Positions 33,218-49,965 of a stretch of DNA of 50,762 nt are shown in pieces. Every line of letters starts with the position of its first letter. Position 1 is the stretch's first letter. Source of the stretch: Parachlorella kessleri (lineage: Eukaryota > Chlorophyta > Trebouxiophyceae > Chlorellales > Chlorellaceae). The notes under the pieces are model-generated. The model did not search any database. It saw only the letters and a program-made list of their open reading frames with translations, and was not told where the DNA came from. The position numbers and the translations under genes are program-made. Location of the stretch: positions 1 through 50,762 of the forward strand of contig BBXU01003224.1 of the NCBI GenBank assembly GCA_001598975.1, given 5' to 3'.

Positions 33218-36200
33218 ATGAAGGGGCGTCCGGTGCCTGAGGAGTACAGACGTGCCCTGAGGCTCTGCATCGGAGTGGGGCTACCTTGTCTGCTTGGTTA
33301 CGGAGTCATCCTGCCAGACAGTCGTTGGGCCTACAACAAAGCCTTCGCCCAGTCGTGCAAGTGGGCTGCTATCACTGTTGTGGTGAGTACCCAGCCCCAG
33401 CGCCCTGATAATGCCTCCTTGCCGTCCTGTTCAAAACCTAAGGGTGGCTATGTGTTTCCACACTTACTCGGACGCCTGTGCAGGTTGTGACAATGCCCGT
33501 CATTGGCAAGGTGTGGGGGACATAACACAGTGAGGGACGAACATACCTGGGTCTGCTTGGCTTTATGCTTCTTTTTCCTGCCTTGCCTTGCAAATGCCGC
33601 AGATCCACATGGATGGGAGTTTCCTTACCAGCCTCACACTGCCTGCAGGTGGGCCAGGTGGGTGCAGAGCGCACACTGGGGACCATCATTGGCGGCCTGC
33701 TAGGCTTTCTGGTCCATGCCGTGGGCAGCACCTACTGGAACGATGAGAGCGATGGCGTCGTGCTCTCTGTGGCTGCGGGGATGGTGGCTTTCAGCAGCGT
33801 GATAGTCGGCAGCCGCCTGAAGCTGGACCTATCTGCCAGGTGAGGCAGATCCAAATGCAAACCCAGGCGCTGCAGGGAACCTGAAACATGAAATCATGTA
33901 TGGTAGAAGGCACTGTCTTTGCGGGGTTGTCGACTGCTGGTGTAGGTATTGCTGTGCACTGCTTTGCCACCCTGTCAGGGGGCAAATCCCAATTCCCAAA
34001 TCCCAATCCCCCTAGTTTTAGCTGGTTGGTAGCCTTTCCAAACACACCCCTATGCTGCTGCAGGCTCTTTGTTATCACCTTCCTACTGGTGTGCTTTGGC
34101 TCCCAGGACGGCAGAGGTGAGCAGGGCAATCCATACAATATGCCAGCATAATGAAAAGTCTTGGGCGGGACAAGTAGGAGCACTGGACACTCTCAAGCCA
34201 TTGGTGGACACGTATCCATGCAAAGCCATCCGCATGCTTGTTCCCCTCGCTGTCAAAGTGAGAATTTGTCTTGCAGACCCTCTCAAGCTGGCCATCTCTC
34301 GTATTGGTGGCATAGTCATGGGAGTGCTGATCTCCCTCATACTGTCGGTGGTGGTGCTCCCAAAGTCGGCAACCATGGAGTGTGTACACAAGTAAGTGCT
34401 ACCAGGAGTCCTGCAGGGTGCTCGCCCGGCGGGCTTGTCACTCAACCAACCGCTAGGTGTGGGGCCCATGAGCGAGATCAATTTCGCTGCTGGCTTCCAA
34501 CTTGCTTGTGCAGCCGAGGTCTGCAAGCTTGCTTGGCATGGTACCAAGTAGTGCGCAGCATTTCACCCAGGATGGCTGTTCCATGTGCATGACATCACAT
34601 GACCTTTCCTCCTCCTACTAGACAACGCGGAGCAGGCAGCAGCTTCCTTGGGTTGTAGCTCTTCTCACAATGTGTCTGGCTAGGGAGCTAGTGCCATGCA
34701 TGCACCGCATAGCCGCGAGCCTTGTAGGCGTCTTAGGCTACGTCCACCACGGATGTCCGTCCACATTGTTGCCTGCCATGACGTGGTTGCACGCTGCTTT
34801 CAGCCTCGAAAAAGCGCTCCAGTCGCTGTCCAAGCTCAATGAGTTGGCCTGGAGGAGCCACCTTCCCGACCAGCCAAAAGAAACGGGCCAGAGGCCTGTT
34901 GTGGCTGGGCCCAGCCTGGATCAGCAGCCCAGCACCACGCGGACACAAAGGTGGGGTAGCGCTTTGTCAGCTGCACCGCCTGTGCACCAGGTACCCAGGG
35001 GCATCAGAGGCGGCCGTGCCTAGCGGCCTGCTTGCTGTCAGTGTTGTCAAGGGAACCCTGGAGTGTGCCAACCTATTGGCAGGTCACCTGGCGGCACTAG
35101 CAGCACTATAGTTGAGATTCTGTTTCAAAGTTACTTGCTGGTGGTCAACCATGCTGAGTTACCGTGCTTTCATGCTAAGCAGAGCTGAAGAAGTTGTTTG
35201 CTTGCAGTGATGGCTATGAGGCCCTCCCTAATGGATCCTCTGATGCCCCTGGGAATCCAGCAGCTGGGAAGGGCGCATACTCCAAAGCAGAGTTTGAGGA
35301 GTATGAGGAGCAGTGTGAGAAGGTGAGTGGCGCAGCTTGCAGTTTGACTTCTGGAAGGCATATCAAGGAGGGTTCACTTTGCGTTCTTACTGTACTCGGA
35401 ACACACATTATGTCGCGTGGACAATGGTACACTTCAACAGTCTGTTGGCTGGGTCTCAGTGGATCCTCTGGTTCTGACAGCTGCTTCCATGCACAGGTAG
35501 AAGACCTAAAACAGATAAATGCACAAGAGTAGCAAGCTACGTTGGGTCGATGTGTCTGCCTTGCTAGTCCTAGGCTCTGGTCAATATCTTCGTGAGAGAG
35601 AGGGCGACGAGGTGGCAAGTGCGCTGACCGGCTTTGTAATCTATTTCAGTTCAAGTTGCAGGTGCTGACCGACATCTACCAGGCCCTCTTCAAGCAGCAG
35701 GAGAATGCTGACCTGGCAAAAGCAGAGATCCTGCTGGGCAGCTGTGGCAACCACCTTGTCTTTGTGCCAGGTAAGGGGCGGGTTGCCTTCAATTGGCTAA
35801 GTGCTTGTGCTATGAAGGACACATGGAGAAGCTTGGTGGGATAGACTTTTGGTTGTGCTTCTTGTTGGTTTCCCTGTCCGGACGGGGTGGTGCATGCCAT
35901 TAAGAATTGGTACTTGGACCTTGTACTTTGTGGACATAGTGCATCCTGGTTTTTTGTTGGCCCCACTTGGGGGACTCGCGGCAGCATGGTCAGGTGGGGG
36001 TACGCTGTTGGACTAGACTAGACTAGGTAAGGGGCTAAGCCGTAAGAGCATGCCGACAGACTTTGATGAGGGTTTCTGGGCGCTGCAGGCTGCTCATAGA
36101 TGGCACTGGATGTGCAAGTCTCCTTGGTTGGGGCATGCTCATGTCCAGTATAGGCACAGGTGGCACAACAGAGAGCCTCTCACCGAGGAAAAAGTTATTG

Positions 36201-39030
36201 ACACCTACTCTCAGGGGTTCGTGCACCACGGCCTAAGACAGCGGAAGCACCACAAGCAACACCAAAGCACCATGTAAGGAATTTTTTCGGAGCACCCTTC
36301 GCATGAGCTCCTGCCCATTTTCCGGCATATGCAGGCCTGCCGCTGATCGGGCGGCAGTCCAAGCACATGCCCTGGGACGCAATGACTGAGCTGGCCACGT
36401 CAGTGAGACGGGTTGCCCGCCTGCTGCTGACAGTGATCGCCACGATGGAGGGAGGATCATTTGAGGCACAGATGCAGACAGTGCTGGGGGACCACTACCC
36501 AGAGGGGCTGCTGCAGGAACTTGCCCTGGCCATGCAGGCTGCCGTCAAGGTAGGGCCCGGCCTTGTAGCGCTCCTTATCAGACAGTGACAGCGGTGAAGA
36601 CGCATGTATGGCACAGTCTGCTGTGGGAAGCGTTATTGACTGACTGAAGGATTGAAAGCGGTGAAGAGTTGTGGTAGCTTGCACAGCTACCACATGTAGT
36701 TTGTATGTCATGTACAGTGCCGCATGTACCATGGCATGCGTAGGTGCATTCGTAACTTGCGTATCTTACCAAAAGCCTTGTCTCAGCCTTGTCAGCCCTG
36801 AGGAACCTTACAACTATGTGCGTGTAAGGTTCAGGCCCCCATGAGAGGAGGCTGGATGGCAGTCACCACATGAGCGCATTGACAGCTCCTACCTACAAGT
36901 GTGCCTGCCCCGCAGAGCATGTGCCGCAGCTTCCCACACGCCGACACCTGCCCCCACGACTGCCTGCTGGCCCTCAGTGCCGCGGTGAAGAAGCTGGTCG
37001 GCGTGTCAGATGTCCAGCGCAGGGCCATCATCAGGGCGCTTCGGGGCGGCAGGTGAGACGGCAGGCTTGAGAATTTTATTGTGTGCGCTCCGCAGGGTTG
37101 GCGCCTATGGTTCGTTAGCAAACACTGGTGGTGCCTGTGCTGCGATGCAGTGCTATGTACTGGCTGGCTGGGCAGGCCTTTCACAAGCGTGCCACTGACT
37201 CGCTGATTTTTCAAACTCTGTGCGTCGCTGCCACAGGGAGCGGCGTTTTGCGCAGGCCTCGTGGCAGCGGCTGATAGACACCGTTCGGCAACAGCAGGCT
37301 GCTGCTGCCGCTGCCGCTACTGCTGAGCAGCCCCCCTCGCCCCAGAGCCTGTCCGCCCCCACCTCCCCAGCCGCTCGGCAGTGGCAGCGGGGTGGGGAGG
37401 GCGACCCGTTTGCCAGGGCGGAGTCTGGGGTAGCCGCGCCGGCAACCCCAGCGGCGGATGCCGAGGGCAGCGGCAGGAATGCTGGCCTGCCACCAGGCCC
37501 AACAAAGTCGCCCTCCGGAAATGTGAGGGGGCCGCCGCCAAAGCAGCTGGCAGGAAGGGAGGGGCAGCCATCTGCTGCACCGGGACGGCTGACTGGACTC
37601 TTCAAAGGGCCTGGAGGGCAGCCTGGAAGAGGCCTCTTGTCGTTTCAAAGTGCTGCTGACCAGCTGCTGGCAATGGCCTCCCAAGCCAGGCGGGACCTGG
37701 TGGGCCATGGCCTGGGCGCTAGCGCCTCCGCCAGCCGTACCGCCAGCGAGGCAGAAGGGCTGCAGAACATCGCCACCGAGGGTTCACGTGGCACTGGTGC
37801 TGCTGCGGCGGCTGAGAGGGCGACCCAGCGGGTCATCTCCTTTCAGCGAGGTCAGCAGGCGCAGCAGGGCCAGCCTGCAAGCGGCAGCTCCTCCCACACC
37901 TCCTCGCCTGACGCCCCGCTGCTGTCCCAGTCCTATCCCCCGGGCCCCGGGGGCTCCGGGGACTGGCAGGCTGCCCTGCGCCCCATATCCAGCGAGGAGC
38001 TGGCACAGCTGATGGGGGAGGAGCTGGAGGGGGGTGAGGGACGCCACGTGGATGGGAGCCAGGTGGGAATGCTCGTCTGGGACTTTTTTGATACCAAGGG
38101 GGTGCTTTCCTGCATGGGACAGCAAGCTTGAGCTGTCAGCAGCTCACACTTAAGGGGTTGGTGAGTGCAATTTGCCAGAGACCAGATGGCCAATGCCTTG
38201 GTGCCGCCCCTGACAGCAGCCTACCTTGAACACTTCAATGGTGCTTGGGAGCCACTCCCACGCATGTCCTAGCTTGCCAGCTCTGCTGCCTCCCTGTACA
38301 TTTCAGAACTGCGCTTGACGCGCCCGTGACAGGCCCACATGTCCACTACAGGGCCACTGAGGTCAAGCAGGTTGCCAAGGCTTTGTTCATTAGCTGCAGC
38401 AACTCTGGGGAGGCAAAGCTGGGATGACGGCTTCTAATTGCCTGCCGCCTGCAGGGTCAGAAGGTGCACTTGAGGACTGGGCCGCAGCGCTCTGAGACCC
38501 TGCGCCTGGCAATGTTCCCGGAGACGGCAGAGGGCTATGTGGCACAGGCAAGGGGTTGGGTTCTGGGGACATATGGCAGCAAGGCCAGGGTGGCGGGTTC
38601 GGCTCAACTAGGCAACCTTGCTGGTGGCTTGCTCTGCTCATGCACTGGCTGAGGCATACACACCTCTCTCCATGACGCATGGGCAGTTGACCTGCCGTCT
38701 TCAGCATACACACTGGCTCAAAGGCCACCCTGAAGGGTGCATGTGATAATACTAACTGAACAGCACTGGGACAGTGGGAACAGTGGGAAACCCTGGGAAC
38801 ATCCCAGGGTTTGACTGCCCCCCGTCAGGGGCTTCTATCCCTGGGGGCGGGCTGACCAGTTGGGCTGCTCTCCACTGGGCGCGCATCCCTAGGCGCGCGC
38901 CACTCCACACCTACCCGCCTACTGCCCGCAGGTGCGCTGGTATTCCTTCCAGTTCCTACTGGAAGACGTGCTGGATGAGCTGGTGGACCTCCACCAGGCC
39001 CTGTGCAACACCCTGGCACGTCTGCCATGA
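33218..39030 (+). CDS. ALMT/FUSC-like membrane transport protein
   Basis: Exons 33218-33382, 33484-33510 (27 bases), 33649-33839, 34064-34116, 34277-34391, 34684-34950, 34991-35110, 35208-35322, 35650-35770, 36335-36549, 36916-37052, 37237-38062, 38455-38547, 38932-39030 give about 847 residues. The N-terminal half is hydrophobic and resembles the aluminium-activated malate transporter / fusaric-acid-resistance superfamily: LCIGVGLPCLLGYG, WAAITVVVVTMPVIGK, then the hallmark VGAERTLGTIIGGLLGFLVH, then LKLAISRIGGIVMGVLISLI. The C-terminal half is soluble and helical (LQSLSKLNELAWRS, EFEEYEEQCEK, MPWDAMTELATSVRRVARLL) with a 275-residue low-complexity exon, ending WYSFQFLLEDVLDELVDLHQ. Such proteins are anion channels or exporters; the substrate here is unknown. 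Introns of exons 6-9 are the weakest part: a possible extra exon (35497-35529) cannot be joined by a GT-AG intron. The last intron has a GC donor at 38548. Confidence 0.82.
35951..36031 (+). repeat. Dispersed ~80-bp repeat, copy A
   Basis: It starts tttttgttgg, contains gcagcatggtcaggtg and ends gactagactagactaggtaa. It lies in an intron of the ALMT/FUSC-like gene. Copy B at 48063-48142 matches it along the full length with roughly ten differences by eye. Confidence 0.85.
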
Positions 39031-40121
39031 GCACTGCAGCGCAGGGTGATGCATAGGACCCAGTCTGTTTGTCACTAGCTGCCCTGGTGACCTTTTTTTG
39101 TCGAGCAGCAGCTGCTTCAAGAAGCCTTTTTCGTGGAGGGAGGGGGGCACCCTTGCAAAGGGCCTGAAGGCATGAGATCGTGAAGAGGATGGAGGTGGCG
39201 GTGTGCAACACCATGGCATTCTTGCAGAAATGTCGTGCAGCGTCCAGCCAGAGGTCTGGTATCTCTTGCAAAGGACGGTGGGAGGGACGCAGGAGGTGTG
39301 TGTAGCACTGGGAAAAACACTGCATGCACGTTCACCTGTTCAGTCAAGGCATGGCACAGGCACCACTGATGGGTCCTGCTTGCGAGCATGCTCCATGCTT
39401 TGCAGGTTTGGTGAAAGATTGTGATAGAGACTAGCTGGAGCCCACTGGGTTGAATTGTTGTCGTAAGGCTTTGTCGCCCGTGTGAAGCCCTTTTATATCA
39501 ATGTCCTTGTAAGTTCGGACCTGGGTATGTAGCAGGCTTGCAGCCACAGCCAGGTACAAGGTACAACCACGCGCCATATCATGGGAATGTCATTAGGATC
39601 TCAAGTAGTGTTTTGTTTTCTTGTGGTGCTGCTGCCGTGTTCCTTGGTCCAGTCTTGCATGGCTTAGGATTTGGGGAAATGCTGATAACAGTAGCCAAGC
39701 TCATCACATAGCTATAGGCAACTAGCGGCCGAGAAGCTGGTAGGCTATGATCGTTACTGGCAAGAACAAAGAAAAAAGTGCAAGCTGGGCGATCAGAGAG
39801 CAATGGGAACGCAGCCCTACTATGTTTTTGGGCATCAAGAGCTTTCTTGTAGGATTTGAAACGTGGATACATGCCGATGCAGCTGCGAGCTTGAACAAGC
39901 AGAAAATCTTTGGCAAGAGCAATATCATCCTGCCACAATATCAGTCAATAGCAAAACTTCCCAGGCCCTCCAGTCACTCAGAGTGTGCCACCGCTGGTTC
40001 CTGGAACAGCCCAACAGTCATGTGCTACGGTGCTTGACCCAGGGCTTGCCAGCACACCTGCAAGGTGCTACTGCTAAGCCACCTACGGCACAGCCGCTAG
40101 CGGTTGCACCCAAGTGGCCAG
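39031..40121. other. Convergent 3' region between ALMT/FUSC-like and mannosidase genes
   Basis: About 1.1 kb between two stop codons facing each other. No supported gene. It should contain both 3' untranslated regions. A plus-strand TGTAA at 39508-39512 fits the left gene; I found no such motif for the mannosidase. Confidence 0.6.
39508..39512 (+). terminator. Candidate TGTAA polyadenylation signal of the ALMT/FUSC-like gene
   Basis: TGTAA lies 478 bases beyond the stop codon at 39030. Position and motif fit green-algal practice; nothing else supports it. Confidence 0.3.
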
Positions 40122-46962
<6,841 letters not shown>

Positions 46963-47499
46963 GGCGGACCCAGGCACTGTCTTGGATCGCTTCCCAAGCA
47001 GCCCAGCCGGGGCTTTCGATATCTGTCACGACTATTAGGACAACGACATGCAGCACCTGGCAAAACGTGTCCCCTATGGATTGCAAAGCGTGTTTAGCTG
47101 CAGGACAACTCAAAAGGCGATCTGGATTGCTCTGCTTGCCTTTCGATCACACATCCCCGGAATGGGGAGCCGGGGAAGAAGGAGCGTGCTGTGCTCAGAT
47201 CGGAACCCCCATATATATTTCATCGATGAACCAAAAATCATGCAGGTGTGCACCCGTCGCACATGCAAGCGCTTGGAGCGCTTGGACAGCTATGTGAGAC
47301 TTAAGTTGCACTAAATTTCAAAAAAATTATTCTGAAAGTGCTGAGCACGTCCCGTGCAGCGAGGACTCGCCCTCAGTACCATCTTTGGTTGTGCACAGAG
47401 CAGCTTGTAACGTTTGTGCGGACAATTACAAGACTATTGGGTGTTCCTTGTAGCTGATCTGCCTCCTCAATTGTGTGGGGGTCTACGTGGAGACAAAGT
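46963..47499. other. Upstream region of the mannosidase gene
   Basis: No supported gene. It should hold the mannosidase promoter and 5' untranslated region, and the 3' untranslated region of the minus-strand fragment to its right. The part 47290-47350 is A/T-rich. Nothing else was recognised. Confidence 0.5.
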
Positions 47500-47997
47500 C
47501 TAGCAAGGCTGGACGTCTAGCAAGGTGTATTTGGCACAGGCGTGGCAGTAGTAGGAGTGGGCCCTGCTGGGCCTCATGATCCGGTCTTTCCTGAGCCTCA
47601 GCGGAGGCAGGGCGACCTGAAGACGCAGCTGCCTCTGGCCAAGGACCCCAGAGGATGGGGCCTCCGGTAGGGAGTACCAGCAGCAGCAGCACCACCAGCA
47701 GCAGTGGTGGCAGCCGCAGTAGTGGCCAGCTGCGGGAGGAGCAGCAGCAGAAGGCAGCTGTCAGCCTGGAAACCTCGCCGCCTGGCCCCTGCTTGGACGG
47801 AAGCAGCGCCAGGCCGGGCCCAAGACTTGGGTGCGCCCAGGAGCGCCTCCAGCAGCACAGCCGGCCATCCAAGGCAGCTGCGGAGGTCCCTCTGCAAGAG
47901 GTACGCATCGTTGTAGCCCCAGCTGAGCGCTGTAGGGGATAAGTTTGCAGCCAGGCTAGCTTTGGTGTAGTGGTGGAGCACCAGGTCGCGAATGACA
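47500..47997 (-). CDS. Unrecognised protein fragment with a C-terminal CHxC motif
   Basis: Two exon-like segments on the minus strand, 47997-47847 and 47616-47500, join in phase 0 if the first ends at a GC donor (47846). They encode RDLVLHHYTKASLAANLSP, then SWGYNDAYLLQRDLRS, GWPAVLLE, and after the junction LRLRKDRIMRPSRAHSYY, CHACAKYTLLDV and a TAG stop. The mix of residues looks like a folded protein rather than the low-complexity frames around it. CHAC could be half of a zinc site, with CLG earlier as a partner, but I do not recognise the family. Upstream exons would overlap the start of the JmjN gene on the other strand and were not found. It could be a pseudogene fragment or a coincidence. 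Confidence 0.35.
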
Positions 47998-48399
47998 CTG
48001 TTCCCCGGGGAGCCGCTAGGCCGCTAGTGCTGCAGTGTCCCTCTTATGCTTTGCAAGGCATGTTTTTGTTGGCCGCGCTTGGGGAACTCACGGCAGCATG
48101 GTCAGGTGACGGTATGCTGTCAGACTAGACTAGACTGGTAAGGCAAGTCCAGCGGCCCTGAGCTGGCCTTGCACTGCGATGTGGACTGGGCCGGAGGTTG
48201 GCAGGAGCGGCAGGCTCAGGGCGCACAGACCAGTATCCAACCACCACACCAGGTCCTGGCCTCTGTTGTTGCTTTGTTGGTTGCCGGGCGCCGCCAAAAC
48301 TGCTGCAGAAGCGGACATGCCAGTGGCACGTCACAGAGAGCAGAAGGCCCAGCCCTGCAGTCAACCCAGGTCCTGCCCTCGCATCTCTCTTTGCCACAG
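47998..48399. other. Region upstream of the JmjN exon
   Basis: This contains repeat copy B and presumably the start exon or 5' untranslated region of the JmjN/JmjC gene. An ATG at 48317 opens a short frame (MPVARHREQKAQP), but its nearest GT donor (phase 2) does not fit the phase of the next exon. No confident first exon. Confidence 0.4.
48063..48142 (+). repeat. Dispersed ~80-bp repeat, copy B
   Basis: Same orientation and full length as copy A: tttttgttgg at the left, cggcagcatggtcaggtg in the middle, agactagactagactggtaa at the right. It lies just upstream of the JmjN gene. Confidence 0.85.
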
Positions 48400-49965
48400 G
48401 AGCCTCCGGACGCGCTGCGAGGGCGGCAGTCGCAGCTTGAGTGGCTGTCGCGGCTGGCGGCCGCGCCCACCTACCAGCCCAGCCGGGAGGATTGGGAGGA
48501 GCCTCTCGATTTTGTGCGCGGCATACAGGGCGAGGCGGCGCGGTACGGCATCTGCAAGGTTGTACCGCCCGTCATGCCCAGCGTGGCGCCTGGCCGGGTG
48601 AGTCCGCGGCGGTTCTGCGAGGCGCCGACAGCGGGGGGTGGTCTTGGCCTTCTGTGGCTGACAGACTCTCTTTCTGGGGAGGGGAGGGTGGGGGGGGTAC
48701 AGGGACCTCCGATCTGGTTATGGAGCGGCTTGGGCACATGCGCTGGGAAGAGGAGTGGGGGCTCCCGGCAGCAGGACAGCAGGCGCATCTACATCGACAC
48801 GGGGGTGGGTGGGTCCGGCAGCAGGACAGCAGGCACATGCACTAGAAAGGGGAGTGGGTGGTCTGGCAGCAGGACAGCAGGGTAGTAGTAAATGCCACAG
48901 CGCACGTCTCCGTGTCATCAGACCCCTTGCACATGTGGGAAGCGCGTGGTAGGAGGCGCAGCAAGGGTACTTGCAGGGGCAGCAGCCTCACCAGTGCCAC
49001 GGGCAGCCCACCTGGGAGTGACGGCAGGTGTTTGCCCCGACTCCAAGTGGCTGTGGAGGCGGCAAAGCCTAGCTGCAGGGGGGGGAGGGCGCTGCGAGTT
49101 GGGTGGGGCAAGCTTAGTGCGTCTGACCTGGAGAAGCGCAACCAGGCGCATGGGTACACAAGCTGCATCGGGGCTACAGAGGGGGGAAGGGAGGTGCCGG
49201 GGCGGTAGCCCGTTCCAGGCAGGCTGCCTTGTGACAGGGCCTCCAGTAGCAGCCAAGGGCAGCACCCGTAGCCTAGGCAGCCCTTCCCTTTCAGGCCTGC
49301 CGCTGCCTGGCCTCTGCAAGAAAAAGCGTGTAACCCAATCGTTGTTAAAGCGATGCAGGCCGGCTGCCTCAGCGACCCCGGCTTGCTGTTTGCCGCCGGC
49401 CCCAGTCTGGGCGACGCAGAGGGGCAGCAGCCAGGGCGGCAGCTGGAGCAGCCACAGCGGCGGCCGCAGTGCACGCTGCGGCAGCTGGAGGAGCGGGCTG
49501 ACCGCGCCCTGCAAGGGCGCTATGGCGGCCTGCATGCAGCCCTGCCGCAGCCGCTGTTGGAGGCGAGTGTGTTTTGTGGGGGGGTAGCGGCTGGGGCTAG
49601 GGCGGCGTCGGGGGGAGGGGGGGGGAAGGCCTGGCCAGGGTGTTGTGTGCGGGGCGCCGAGGCTGGTGCTTGCTGGGTGCAAGTATGCCTGGCCCCGGAG
49701 CGAGCGGGTGGGTGGCCAGCTTGTGGGTGGGTGGGTGGGTTGCTGCTCCCCCCGCGGCGTTGCGTCTGGGCTGGGCTTGCATGGAGGCAAGCTCCGACAA
49801 AGCCCGCGTGCTTGGCCTCTGCAGGCAGATTTGTGGCACCAGCTCGAGCATGGCCGCTTGGCTGACGCGCTGGGGCTCCTGGGTAGCGGCGCTGCTGTCG
49901 CTGGCGGGCGGTCTGGGTTCGACCCCGAGGACTCTGGGCTTGGCCAGTCCAAGTGGAACCTGCAG
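48400..49965 (+). CDS. JmjN/JmjC histone demethylase, N-terminal part (incomplete)
   Basis: Three exons in phase 0: 48400-48597, 49359-49562, 49825-49965. The first encodes a JmjN domain: AAAPTYQPSREDWEEPLDFV followed by IQGEAARYGICKVVPP, the pattern found N-terminal to JmjC in KDM4/KDM5 and plant PKDM7/ELF6-type enzymes. The second has LLFAAGPS and TLRQLEERADRALQGRYGG, matching the helix that precedes the JmjC core. The third reads LWHQLEHGRL, LLGSG and SKWNLQ, close to the family's E-x-FW...VE-x-G...GSGF...WNLN. The iron-binding JmjC residues would come next but I find no continuation in 49966-50762, so the gene either has a long intron there or is interrupted. Such proteins remove methyl groups from histone H3 lysines. 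The second intron has a GC donor (49563). The N-terminal exon is missing from my model. Confidence 0.8.

Noticed and set aside
48130..48318. Minus-strand frame as an upstream exon of the CHxC fragment
   Set aside because: Its only donor is in the wrong phase for 47997 and is part of the dispersed repeat, so no consistent model could be built.
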